From positions 1 through 8,092 of the forward strand of contig CAZNYC010000162.1 in the NCBI GenBank assembly GCA_964577175.1: a stretch of DNA of 8,092 nucleotides, written 5' to 3'. Shown here in pieces: positions 1-6,543 of the stretch. The notes under the pieces were generated by a model. It searched no databases. It was given only the letters and a program-made list of their open reading frames with translations, and had not been told where the DNA came from. Source of the stretch: BS750m-G62 sp964577175 (GTDB taxonomy: Bacteria > Planctomycetota > Phycisphaerae > FEN-1346). How positions within the stretch are numbered: position 1 is the stretch's first letter; every line of letters begins with the position of its first letter. A program made the translations under genes and the position numbers.

Positions 1-96
1 GCCCCGGCCCCGCTGGACGGTACGGCACCCGAACCGGCGACGCTGGCGCTGCTGGGTGCGGGGCTTGCGGCCCTGCTCCGTCGGCGGCGGGCGTAG
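1..96 (+). CDS. PEP-CTERM sorting-signal protein, C-terminal fragment
   Basis: Frame 1 is open from the left edge to a TAG at 94-96 and gives 31 residues, so the gene begins outside the window. The end of the protein has the three-part PEP-CTERM architecture: the PEP motif (residues 10-12 of the fragment, in APEPATLAL), a short hydrophobic helix of Ala, Leu and Gly, and a final Arg cluster (LLRRRRA, then stop). In known systems such tails are recognised by an exosortase in the inner membrane and the protein is processed for surface or exopolysaccharide-associated display. Function of the missing N-terminal part cannot be guessed. The gene is convergent with the HEAT-repeat gene to its right, with 148 nt between their stop codons. 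The tail is short, but the PEP motif, helix and Arg cluster occur in the correct order and end exactly at a stop. Confidence 0.82.
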   Translation, partial: APAPLDGTAPEPATLALLGAGLAALLRRRRA

Positions 97-131
97 GCCG
101 GCGGGTCTGGAGCGGGTCACCCTTGAGTGAT

Positions 132-161
132 AGCGCGGTGGTTACGGAGAACCACCGCGCT
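132..161. repeat. Perfect 12-bp hairpin between convergent genes
   Basis: AGCGCGGTGGTT (132-143) and AACCACCGCGCT (150-161) are exact reverse complements around the 6-nt loop ACGGAG. The hairpin lies 35 nt after the PEP-CTERM stop, in the convergent intergenic gap, so it could help stop transcription from both sides. No T-run follows on either strand, so it is not a canonical intrinsic terminator. It shares loop and stem pattern with the hairpins at 184-207 and 2274-2301 and looks like a member of a dispersed palindromic repeat family. Confidence 0.8.
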
Positions 162-183
162 TCATGCCGCCGATGCGCCGCGT

Positions 184-207
184 GCGGCGGGTGCGGAGAC
201 CCGCCGC
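184..207. repeat. Second CGGAG-loop hairpin
   Basis: GCGGCGGGT (184-192) pairs perfectly with ACCCGCCGC (199-207) around the loop GCGGAG; outside this, T183 can wobble with G208 and G182 pairs with C209. It sits 22 nt from the 132-161 hairpin in the same orientation, so the pair forms a small tandem cluster of one repeat family between the two convergent genes. The rest of the 97-244 gap shows no gene and no promoter that I can support. Confidence 0.75.
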
Positions 208-244
208 GCTGCCACGGACGTGAAATGCAGTCCCGGACTCCCTG

Positions 245-2239
245 CTACTTCGCCTTGCTGCGGGCCCGATTCAGAAGCCCCTTGGCCCGTTTGGCAAGGT
301 CGCCCTCGGCGGCGTCGGCCACTTTCTGGAGCGGCTCGATCAGGTCCTTGGCGTACCGCTTGCCGCCGCCCACCTTCAGGAGTTCCTCGGCGACGGCGAC
401 GGCGGCGGAGCACGCCTCGCTCCGGACCTCGGCGTTGTCCACGTGCGGCAGGATGAGGTCGAGGGCCTTGGGCGAGCGGATGTTGCCGAGGGCCCCGAGC
501 AGTTGCTTCTTCTCGCCGGCCGTCTTGACGATGTCGGCGGCGGTGCGGCAGAGGTCCAGCCGCTTGCCGCGGGGCAACTGGCCTCGCCCGCGCCGCGCCG
601 CCCAGCCCAGGTAGCCGCGAAGCGCCAGCGTCCGGTCGCGCGGGTTGTCGCTTTCCTTGACGATGTCCAGGAGGGCGGGCAGGACGTCCGGCGTCTTCCA
701 TCCCGCGAGCGTCCGGATGGCGGTGGTGTGGACGTCCTGGTTGTCGCTTCCGACCATGCCGCGGACGGCCTTCAGGGCGGTCTCGCCGCCGATGCCGCCC
801 AGGACCCGCAGCAGCACCACCTTCTGGGCGGGGTCGGCCTTCGGCAGGAGGTCGGCGACGGGCCCGGCACACGTCTCGGGTGTCTCGGCCCGGTCGCAGA
901 CGCTGCTGACCGCCGCCTGGGCCGCCCCGAGGACGTTGCCGGCCGTGTTCGCCATCAGGAGGTCGAGCAGGACGGGCAGCCGGTCGGTGGAGGCGAGTTC
1001 GCCCAACTGCCGGATCGCCGTCGCCCGGACGTTGGCGTCGTCGGCGCGGGCGGCCGTCAGGAGGTCGGGGACGGCGTCGCGCATCCGCCGCCGGCCGACG
1101 AGTTGCATCGCAATGAGCCGCCGGTTCGTGTCCTCGCTCGTGAAGAGTGTCATGACGGCGGCGTCGACCTTGTCGCCGGGGATGGAGGCGAGGCGCTCGC
1201 GGGCGGCCTTGGCGATGTCCTCGTCCTCCGCGTTGACCAGCGCGACGAGGGCGTCGGCGGCCGCCGGATCGTTGATCTCGCCCGCCGTCTCGAGGGCCTG
1301 GAGGCGGACGGCCTTGTCGGCGTCCTTGCTCCCGGCGAGGGCCATAACGGGGCCGACGGCGGCCGGGTCCTTCCGGCGGCCGAGGGTCAGCAGGACGAGG
1401 ATCTTCCGGTCCGCCGATCCGCGGGCGAGGGCGTCCGTCAGGGCCGTCGTCGCGGCCGGCTGGTCCATCTCGTGGGTGGTGCGGCAGGCGGCGGCGAAGA
1501 CGAGGTAATCGCCCGATGCCAGGTATTCCTTGAGCAGGGCGAGGCCGTCGTCGCCGCGCGCGAGGATCGCGCCCCGCAGCGCCGCCGTCCGGACCTGGTG
1601 CGGCACCTCCTTCAGGCCGCGCAGATGATCGTACACGCCGGTGGCGTCGGCGGCCTTGCCGGCCTCGCATAGCGCCTCGGCGGCGCGGAGGAGGCCTTCG
1701 CACAGGGCCAGACGTTGGGTGTCGCGAACCTTGCCCTTGTCAATCGCCTTACGAAGCGCCGTGACGGCCTCGGGCGTGCCGATGCTGCCCAGGGCGCGGG
1801 CGGCGGCGTGGGCCACGTCCGCGTCATCACTCGCCAGCAGCGGTGCGACGAGCGGGACGGCCTTCGCGTCCTGCCGGACGCCCAGGCTTCCGATGACGCC
1901 GACGAGCGGCCGGCCCTTCACCTTGCCGACGGCGTCGCGGAGGGCGGCGCCGGCGGCCGGGTCGTCCATGGGCTCCAGGGCGTAGCGGGCCATGTGGCTC
2001 ATTTCTTCGTCGCCCAGGAGGCCGGCGAGCACCGGGATGGCCTTTTTTGTGCCGACGACGGCGAGGTGCCGGCAGGCGGTGGCCTTGGCCTCGCGGGAGG
2101 CGTCGTCGGATTTCAGGACGGCCAGGAGTTTCGCCTCCGCCTCCGGCGTGGCGGGGGGAAACTGCTGGGCCCCGGCCGGGACGGCAGCCAGGGCGACGAG
2201 GGCGGCGAACACGGCAAGGGTGATTCGGCGTCGGGTCAT
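245..2239 (-). CDS. Secreted HEAT-repeat protein (A), 664 aa
   Basis: The start chosen is the ATG at 2237-2239. It has an AAAGGAA ribosome-binding site 8 nt upstream and begins a clear Sec signal peptide (MTRRR, hydrophobic core, probable cut after AGA near residue 24). The reading frame stays open upstream to 2320, but that part runs through a palindromic repeat and is not signal-like. The mature protein is almost wholly alpha-helical HEAT/PBS-lyase-type repeats from about residue 33 to the end, with units such as VPLVAPLLASDDADVAHAAA. No catalytic motif, membrane anchor or PEP-CTERM tail is seen. HEAT solenoids bind proteins or ligands, so a scaffold role outside the cytoplasm is inferred. 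It is a paralogue of the HEAT protein at 4008-6500: SHMARYALEPM (81-91) matches SHMARFALQYM there, and AGKAADATGVY and TLALRGYLGWA also have counterparts. It lacks that protein's C-terminal domain, and its length equals the other's HEAT part. It lies 221 nt downstream of an oxidoreductase on the same strand. Confidence 0.9.
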   Translation of the reverse strand: MTRRRITLAVFAALVALAAVPAGAQQFPPATPEAEAKLLAVLKSDDASREAKATACRHLAVVGTKKAIPVLAGLLGDEEMSHMARYALEPMDDPAAGAALRDAVGKVKGRPLVGVIGSLGVRQDAKAVPLVAPLLASDDADVAHAAARALGSIGTPEAVTALRKAIDKGKVRDTQRLALCEGLLRAAEALCEAGKAADATGVYDHLRGLKEVPHQVRTAALRGAILARGDDGLALLKEYLASGDYLVFAAACRTTHEMDQPAATTALTDALARGSADRKILVLLTLGRRKDPAAVGPVMALAGSKDADKAVRLQALETAGEINDPAAADALVALVNAEDEDIAKAARERLASIPGDKVDAAVMTLFTSEDTNRRLIAMQLVGRRRMRDAVPDLLTAARADDANVRATAIRQLGELASTDRLPVLLDLLMANTAGNVLGAAQAAVSSVCDRAETPETCAGPVADLLPKADPAQKVVLLRVLGGIGGETALKAVRGMVGSDNQDVHTTAIRTLAGWKTPDVLPALLDIVKESDNPRDRTLALRGYLGWAARRGRGQLPRGKRLDLCRTAADIVKTAGEKKQLLGALGNIRSPKALDLILPHVDNAEVRSEACSAAVAVAEELLKVGGGKRYAKDLIEPLQKVADAAEGDLAKRAKGLLNRARSKAK

Positions 2240-2247
2240 GGCGTGGG

Positions 2248-2254
2248 TTCCTTT
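2248..2254 (-). promoter_or_regulatory. Ribosome-binding site of HEAT gene A
   Basis: Read on the minus strand this is AAAGGAA, 8 nt before the ATG at 2239. It supports this ATG over the upstream in-frame ATG at 2320, whose leader would cross the hairpin at 2274-2301. Confidence 0.65.
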
Positions 2255-2273
2255 GGACAGCGGGTTTTGCGGA

Positions 2274-2301
2274 GCGCGGCGGGTCTCCGTACCCGCCGCG
2301 C
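2274..2301. repeat. Third CGGAG-loop hairpin, opposite orientation
   Basis: GCGCGGCGGGT (2274-2284) pairs perfectly over 11 bp with ACCCGCCGCGC (2291-2301). The loop CTCCGT is the exact reverse complement of the loop ACGGAG at 144-149, so this copy is inverted relative to those at 132-161 and 184-207. It lies 34 nt upstream of the start codon of HEAT gene A, so in the mRNA it would fold in the 5' leader if transcription starts further upstream. Confidence 0.78.
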
Positions 2302-2317
2302 GTCTCGTAACACGTGC

Positions 2318-2341
2318 CACGGCCGGCCTTGTCCGGCCGTG
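2318..2341. repeat. GGCCGG hairpin
   Basis: CACGGCCGG (2318-2326) and CCGGCCGTG (2333-2341) are exact reverse complements around the loop CCTTGT. The GGCCGG(G)C-AAG core resembles the inverted repeat near the right edge (7985-8054), so both may come from one dispersed repeat family. Position is between oxidoreductase B and HEAT gene A. No T-run follows. Confidence 0.6.
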
Positions 2342-2362
2342 CGCTTTGCGGGGCAGACCACG

Positions 2363-2442
2363 GCGGGGCCGAAGAATCTCGCCGCGGGAAAGGCGTCGAG
2401 GCGAGATTCTTCGTCGCGGCTCCGCCGCTCCTCAGAATGACA
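2363..2442 (-). repeat. Truncated inverted copy of the 99-bp palindromic element
   Basis: This stretch is the reverse complement of most of the element at 3902-4000, with its last T at 3901. Comparing by eye, 77 of 80 positions agree, and the three differences all fall in the loop of the central hairpin. The central 14-bp stem is intact: CGAAGAATCTCGCC (2370-2383) with GGCGAGATTCTTCG (2400-2413). The copy is cut at its left end: only GCGGGGCC remains of the third hairpin, and the terminal GTCATTCTGAGG arm is missing. It starts 18 nt past the stop codon of oxidoreductase B. The 2240-2460 gap otherwise contains only the two hairpins listed separately; I see no gene or convincing promoter there. 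Confidence 0.88.
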
Positions 2443-2460
2443 GACTCGGAATTCCTTGTG

Positions 2461-3837
2461 TTAATAGATCCACGGTTCGCGCTGGGCGCGGGAGCGGAGC
2501 CGGTTGGCCTCGGCGTCGCCGATGAACTCCGCCTTCGCGGGATCGAACTTCAGGTCCCGCTTCAGCCACATGCAGATGTTCGCGCAGTGGACGGTGGTCA
2601 TCGAGCGGTACATGACCTCGGGGTTCGCCACCGTCAGCCGGCGCGACTTGACGCAGTCGAGGAAGTTCCGCATGTGGTTCAGGGTGTGGCCGGTGCGGGC
2701 GACGTAATCGGCCACGATCTGGTCGTAGTCGGCCAGCAGCCGCGGGTCGGAGACGTCCGGCTTGGCGTACCCGTCGGCGGCGGCGACCCAGCCTTCCGGC
2801 CCGTCGAACCGCATGCCGCACGACCCGTGCCAGTACTTCTTGCCGCGAGAAAGGACGAGTTTCCGCCCGTCGGCGAAGGTGCACACCATGCCGTCGCCCG
2901 TCTTGTTCTCCACGTACTGGTAGTGGACGGGCGAGGTGTCGGTCAGCCCCAGGCCGTACTGCGCCTGGGCGAAGGTGTGGGCGCCCCACTCGCCGATGCA
3001 ACTGGTGTGGAAGTCGAAGTGCCCCCGCCACCCGCCGCGGATGTACGACTTGTTGAACGGCCGCCACGGGCACGGGCCCAGCCAGAGGTCCCAGTTGACC
3101 TCGTCCTTGGGGGGCTGGGGCTCGGCCGGCAGCCACTCGGTCTTCATGATGGCGGCATCCCACGGGGCGATGTGGGCGTAGGCGGTGTGGACCGGGCCGA
3201 GGCGGCCCAGGCGGGCCATCTCGTAGCAGTAGACGAAGTTGCCGATGCTCAGGCGCTGCGTGCCCGTCTGGTACACCCGGCCGTAGCGCTTCGCGGTGTC
3301 GACGACGGCCTGGCCCTCGGCGATGGTCATGCAGGAGGGTTTCTCGGTGTAGACGTCCTTGCCGGCCCGCATGGCGAGGATGGAGACGAGGGCGTGCCAG
3401 CGGTCGCCGGTGGCGGTGAGGATGGCGTCGAGGTCCGCCCGGTCGGCGAGGAACTCGCGGAGGTCGCTGTACATGGCGCAGTCGCCCGTGCCGTAATGGC
3501 TGTCGACCATCTGCTTGACCCGCTCGCGGGATTGCTTCTGGGCGTCGCAGATGGCGACGAACTGGACGTCCTTGTTGGGGAGCATCCAGCGGAGGTCGTG
3601 GCCGCCGCGGTTCCGGATGCCGATGCCGCCCGCCACGATGCGTTCGCTGGCGGGGACCTCGCCGTTCAGGCCGAGAGCGGCCTGCGGGAGGACGTACGGA
3701 GCGGCGAGGGCGAGGCCCCCCGCCGCCGCGGCACGCTTCAGGAACTGCCGCCGGCTCGAGCGCATAGGGACGCGACGGCCGGACCGGCGGCGGTCCGCGC
3801 CGCCGCCCGGGTGTGACGGAGTGGCGTGTGGGGTCAT
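2461..3837 (-). CDS. Tat-exported Gfo/Idh/MocA family oxidoreductase (B), 458 aa
   Basis: The start chosen is the ATG at 3835-3837, with AGGA 6 nt upstream. A shorter start at 3765 (434 aa) opens directly on the Tat motif but has no visible ribosome-binding site. The Tat signal is SSRRQFLKR (27-35) followed by an Ala/Leu-rich core to about residue 56. Next comes a Rossmann domain with an unusual glycine region GGIGIRNRGG (70-79), acidic D98 after the second strand (AICDA), DRWHA (145-149) and the family's conserved EKP (165-167). The C-terminal domain carries WLGPCPWRPF (252-261) and GEWGAHTFAQAQYG (282-295), and the protein ends in REPWIY. Family members use NAD(P) to oxidise or reduce sugars and related alcohols; the substrate here is unknown. 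It pairs with HEAT gene A downstream and is bracketed by inverted copies of a palindromic repeat. It is clearly a different subfamily from the oxidoreductase at 6544-7833. Confidence 0.9.
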   Translation of the reverse strand: MTPHATPSHPGGGADRRRSGRRVPMRSSRRQFLKRAAAAGGLALAAPYVLPQAALGLNGEVPASERIVAGGIGIRNRGGHDLRWMLPNKDVQFVAICDAQKQSRERVKQMVDSHYGTGDCAMYSDLREFLADRADLDAILTATGDRWHALVSILAMRAGKDVYTEKPSCMTIAEGQAVVDTAKRYGRVYQTGTQRLSIGNFVYCYEMARLGRLGPVHTAYAHIAPWDAAIMKTEWLPAEPQPPKDEVNWDLWLGPCPWRPFNKSYIRGGWRGHFDFHTSCIGEWGAHTFAQAQYGLGLTDTSPVHYQYVENKTGDGMVCTFADGRKLVLSRGKKYWHGSCGMRFDGPEGWVAAADGYAKPDVSDPRLLADYDQIVADYVARTGHTLNHMRNFLDCVKSRRLTVANPEVMYRSMTTVHCANICMWLKRDLKFDPAKAEFIGDAEANRLRSRAQREPWIY

Positions 3838-3843
3838 GGCGTA

Positions 3844-3847
3844 TCCT
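3844..3847 (-). promoter_or_regulatory. Probable ribosome-binding site of oxidoreductase B
   Basis: On the minus strand 3844-3854 reads AGAGGACAGGA; the AGGA nearest the gene leaves 6 nt to the ATG at 3837. The frame stays open upstream to an ATG at 3906, but that ATG lies inside the palindromic repeat (the CAT of TGTCATTCTG) and is an unlikely start. No comparable site precedes the internal ATG at 3765, so the start at 3837 is favoured, though a 24-residue Arg- and Pro-rich stretch before the Tat motif is unusual. Confidence 0.5.
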
Positions 3848-3901
3848 GTCCTCTCGGGTTCGTGGGCGTGCAATGTGCTGGTAGAAAACGCCTTCATGGT
3901 T

Positions 3902-4000
3902 GTCATTCTGAGGAGCGGCGGAGCCGCGACGAAGAATCTCGCCTCGACGCCTTACACACGGCGAGATTCTTCGGCCCCGCAAGCGGGGCCTCAGAATGAC
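3902..4000 (+). repeat. 99-bp palindromic element with cloverleaf-like folding
   Basis: The ends are perfect 12-bp inverted repeats, GTCATTCTGAGG (3902-3913) and CCTCAGAATGAC (3989-4000). Between them lie three hairpins in a row: GCGGC/GCCGC (3915-3919, 3923-3927), a perfect 14-bp stem CGAAGAATCTCGCC (3930-3943) with GGCGAGATTCTTCG (3960-3973), and GGCCCCG/CGGGGCC (3973-3979, 3984-3990). The whole could fold as a four-way, tRNA-like cloverleaf. There is no reading frame of note and no obvious target duplication at its ends, so it is best described as a REP/MITE-like dispersed element. From memory, GTCATTCTGAG...GAAGAATCTC sequences recur in intergenic regions of many unrelated bacteria; I cannot check this here. 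It begins 7 nt beyond the stop codon of HEAT gene C and could end its transcript. Confidence 0.88.
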
Positions 4001-4007
4001 CGCTGCG

Positions 4008-6500
4008 CTACGGTGCCTCCAGCCGGACCTTCATGTCGTCGAGCGCCGAGTCGTCCGGTTTCGTCACGCGGAACGAGAACGCCCAGTCGCCGCCGCCCTG
4101 CGAGATCTTCACGAGCACCTCGTTCCATCCCTGCTCCAGGCGGGCTTTGGCGGTGTCCTCGCCCGGCCGGACGGGACGGTTGGCGTTGTTGGCGTGGACC
4201 TGTTTGTCGCCCACCCACACCTTGATGCCGTCGTCGCTGCCGAGTTCCAGGCGGACGGCCTGCGTCATGGGCGAGTACAGCCAGGTCCTGGCGTAGGCGG
4301 CCCGATTGCTGCCGCTGAACGTTTTCGTCAGGTCGATGATCTGCGGCCCGACGCCCTCCTCGGCCACCTGCCAGGCCACGTCCTCGCCGTCCTTCTCCGG
4401 CGGGTAGGCCGTGTTGAACGGCGAGCCCTCCGTGTACGGGCCGGCCAGAAGCCACGAGGTGACGTAGCCCCGGAACTTCTCCATCTCGTTCAGGATACCC
4501 TGGGCCTGCCGGCGGACGGCATCGTTCTTCGTGGACTTGACGGCCTGCTCCAGGGCCGACCGGGCGGCCGCCGGGTCGGCGTCGCGGACGTTGCCGGCCA
4601 CCTGCACGAGGGCGAGTTCCGCCTCCGCACGGACATTCGGGTCGTCCAGCAGATCCTTGACGAGGTCGAGCGCCTGCGGCACGCGGGCGCCGGCCAGGCC
4701 CGAGAGGACACTCTTCTTGGCGGCGGGGGTTTCGGCCAGGTCCAGCGCCCGTTTGTACATCCGGACGGCCTCCTCGCCGCCGACGCCCGGCATGTTCGCC
4801 ATCTGGACGTATCCGCGGAACGCCAGGGCCTTGCGGGTCCGGTCGTCGCTCGTCTGGATGACCTTCAACAGGTCCGGCGCGGGCGAGGCGTCGGGCCAGT
4901 CCGCCAGGGCCCGGACGGCCGCCGTCGCCACCGCCTCGTTCGGGTCGTGCAGCGCCCCGCGGACGGCCGCCAGGGCCTGCTTTCCGCCCACCCGGCCGAG
5001 CAGACGGAGCAGGCGTGCCTTGGCGCCCGCGTCGGCCTTCGCGAGGCCCGAGACGAGCGGGGCCGACTTGGCCTCCGCGCCCTCGGTCCGGGCGACGGCG
5101 GCTGTGAGGGCCTTCTCGATGGCCCCGCGCTCACCCGCGTCCGCCTTCACGAGCAGGTCCACGAGGTGGGGCAGGTCGCCCGCGCCGGCGGCCGCCTCCA
5201 GCCCCTTGACGGCCGAGGCCCGCACGTCCCCGTCTTCGTCGCGTGCGGCTTCGAGCATCGCGGGGACCATGCTCGCATCGGCCCGGGTGGCGAGGACCTC
5301 GACGACGCCCGCCCGGACGGCGGCGTCCTTGGAGCCCAGGAGTTTGGCGATGGCCTGGCCGACGCCCTCGCCGCGGATGCGGTTCAGCGCGCCGACGGCG
5401 GCGTCGCGGACGGGTCCGCCGGCCGCCACGGCCTTCGCCAGAACGGGGACGCTGTCGGCGTCGCCCAGGCGGGCGAGGGCCTGGAGGGCCGCCACGCGGA
5501 CGCCTTCGTCGCCCGCCTCGGCCAGGCGCGTGACGGTCGGGGCGGCGGCCGGGTCGTCGCGCTCCGTCAGGATATCCAGCAGGTCGACCGCCACCTGGGC
5601 ATCGGCGGAGGCGGCGGCGGAGGCGATCGCCGTCGTGACGGCCTCGCCGGGCGATTCCATCAGAAATCGCCGGGCCGCCTGGGCCAGGTCGCCCTGGCCG
5701 CCCTTGACGAGGTCGACGAGCATGCCGACGGCGTCCGGCCCCTGCGCGAGGGCCAGGCCCCGGAGGGCGGCGATGCGGATGACCTCCGGCTGGGCGGGGA
5801 CGTAGAGTTTCTTGTAGACTCGGGCGGCGTCGGCGGTCTTGCCGGCCTCGCGCAGGCCGTCGGCGCAGCGGAGGTAGGCGTCGGCCCAGGCCTGCTTCAG
5901 GGCCGCCGGCGGGGTGACCTTGGCCAGGGCGCCTGCCCCGGCCTCGCCGCCGATGCGCGCCAGCGCCCGGATCGCCGCCCGCGCCAGGTCCGTATCGCGC
6001 CCACCGGCGAGCGGGGCGAGGGCCCGGGCGGACTGCGGGTCGCCGTGCTCGCCGAGGCTGGTGACGATGCCGATCTTCAGGTCGCCCCGCGTGGTGCGAA
6101 GCGCGCCGCGGAGGGCCTCGGCGGCCTGCGGGGCCGCCATGTACTGGAGGGCGAAGCGGGCCATGTGCGAGAGCCGGTCGTCCGTCAGGAGTTTCGCCAC
6201 GGTCGGCACGCACTTCTCGGTCCCCACGCGGCGGAGCAGCCGGCAGACGGCCTGCTTGCACTCGTACGTGGCGCGGGGATGCTTGAGGGCCCGGATGAGT
6301 TTGTCCTCGACGGCGCGGCGGGCCTCGGCGGTCTTTGCCTGGCGGATGTCCGTCTCGATGGCCGCCTGGATGGGCCGGATGCCCGCCCAGTCCACCGTGA
6401 CGAGGTCGTCGTAGACGTCGGCGCGGGCGGCGCCGGAGGCGAGGACGGCGGTCGTCGCCAGCAGGGTCGCCAGGCTCTTCGAAAACGTCGTATATCGCAT
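4008..6500 (-). CDS. Secreted HEAT-repeat protein with C-terminal carbohydrate-binding-like domain (C), 830 aa
   Basis: The start at 6498-6500 has GAGGAG 8 nt upstream and opens a Sec signal peptide with a probable ARA cut near residue 27. Residues about 40-670 are HEAT/PBS-lyase-type repeats, for example DGDVRASAVKGLEAAAGAGD and related units. After the solenoid, residues about 677-830 form a separate beta-type domain: WLLAGPY (683-689), YARTWLYSP, LGSDDG (753-758) followed by IKVWVGDK, an RPGED segment, and GWNEVLVKISQGGGDW. This pattern resembles the PA14/galactose-binding-like domains common on secreted planctomycete proteins, where they are thought to bind carbohydrate; the assignment is from memory of the motif style. 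The HEAT part is paralogous to the protein at 245-2239. The gene starts 43 nt after the stop of oxidoreductase D, so the two are probably one operon. A role as a scaffold that brings the enzyme to its glycan substrate is inference. Confidence 0.9.
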   Translation of the reverse strand: MRYTTFSKSLATLLATTAVLASGAARADVYDDLVTVDWAGIRPIQAAIETDIRQAKTAEARRAVEDKLIRALKHPRATYECKQAVCRLLRRVGTEKCVPTVAKLLTDDRLSHMARFALQYMAAPQAAEALRGALRTTRGDLKIGIVTSLGEHGDPQSARALAPLAGGRDTDLARAAIRALARIGGEAGAGALAKVTPPAALKQAWADAYLRCADGLREAGKTADAARVYKKLYVPAQPEVIRIAALRGLALAQGPDAVGMLVDLVKGGQGDLAQAARRFLMESPGEAVTTAIASAAASADAQVAVDLLDILTERDDPAAAPTVTRLAEAGDEGVRVAALQALARLGDADSVPVLAKAVAAGGPVRDAAVGALNRIRGEGVGQAIAKLLGSKDAAVRAGVVEVLATRADASMVPAMLEAARDEDGDVRASAVKGLEAAAGAGDLPHLVDLLVKADAGERGAIEKALTAAVARTEGAEAKSAPLVSGLAKADAGAKARLLRLLGRVGGKQALAAVRGALHDPNEAVATAAVRALADWPDASPAPDLLKVIQTSDDRTRKALAFRGYVQMANMPGVGGEEAVRMYKRALDLAETPAAKKSVLSGLAGARVPQALDLVKDLLDDPNVRAEAELALVQVAGNVRDADPAAARSALEQAVKSTKNDAVRRQAQGILNEMEKFRGYVTSWLLAGPYTEGSPFNTAYPPEKDGEDVAWQVAEEGVGPQIIDLTKTFSGSNRAAYARTWLYSPMTQAVRLELGSDDGIKVWVGDKQVHANNANRPVRPGEDTAKARLEQGWNEVLVKISQGGGDWAFSFRVTKPDDSALDDMKVRLEAP

Positions 6501-6508
6501 CGCGTGTG

Positions 6509-6514
6509 CTCCTC
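6509..6514 (-). promoter_or_regulatory. Ribosome-binding site of HEAT gene C
   Basis: Minus-strand GAGGAG, 8 nt before the ATG at 6500, inside the 43-nt D-C gap. The gap holds no hairpin, in contrast to every other gap in the window, which supports co-transcription of D and C. Confidence 0.65.
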
Positions 6515-6543
6515 GTGTCGGTTGCGGCGTCGGGGAAGCCGGG

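Noticed and set aside
162..1703. A 513-codon minus-strand frame inside HEAT gene A
   Set aside because: It is almost entirely Arg, Gly and Pro, typical of frame-shifted reading of GC-rich codons. The gene A frame has a start, signal peptide and repeats.
245..2239. HEAT proteins as phycobilin lyases (PBS-lyase-type repeats)
   Set aside because: The repeat type is shared with lyases, but there are no phycobiliprotein genes, and a secreted solenoid in this setting does not fit that role.
2314..3816. A 500-codon open frame on the plus strand, opposite oxidoreductase B
   Set aside because: Shadow of a well-supported gene. No signal, motif or ribosome-binding site of its own. The same applies to the plus-strand frames at 443-1672 and 6550-7881.
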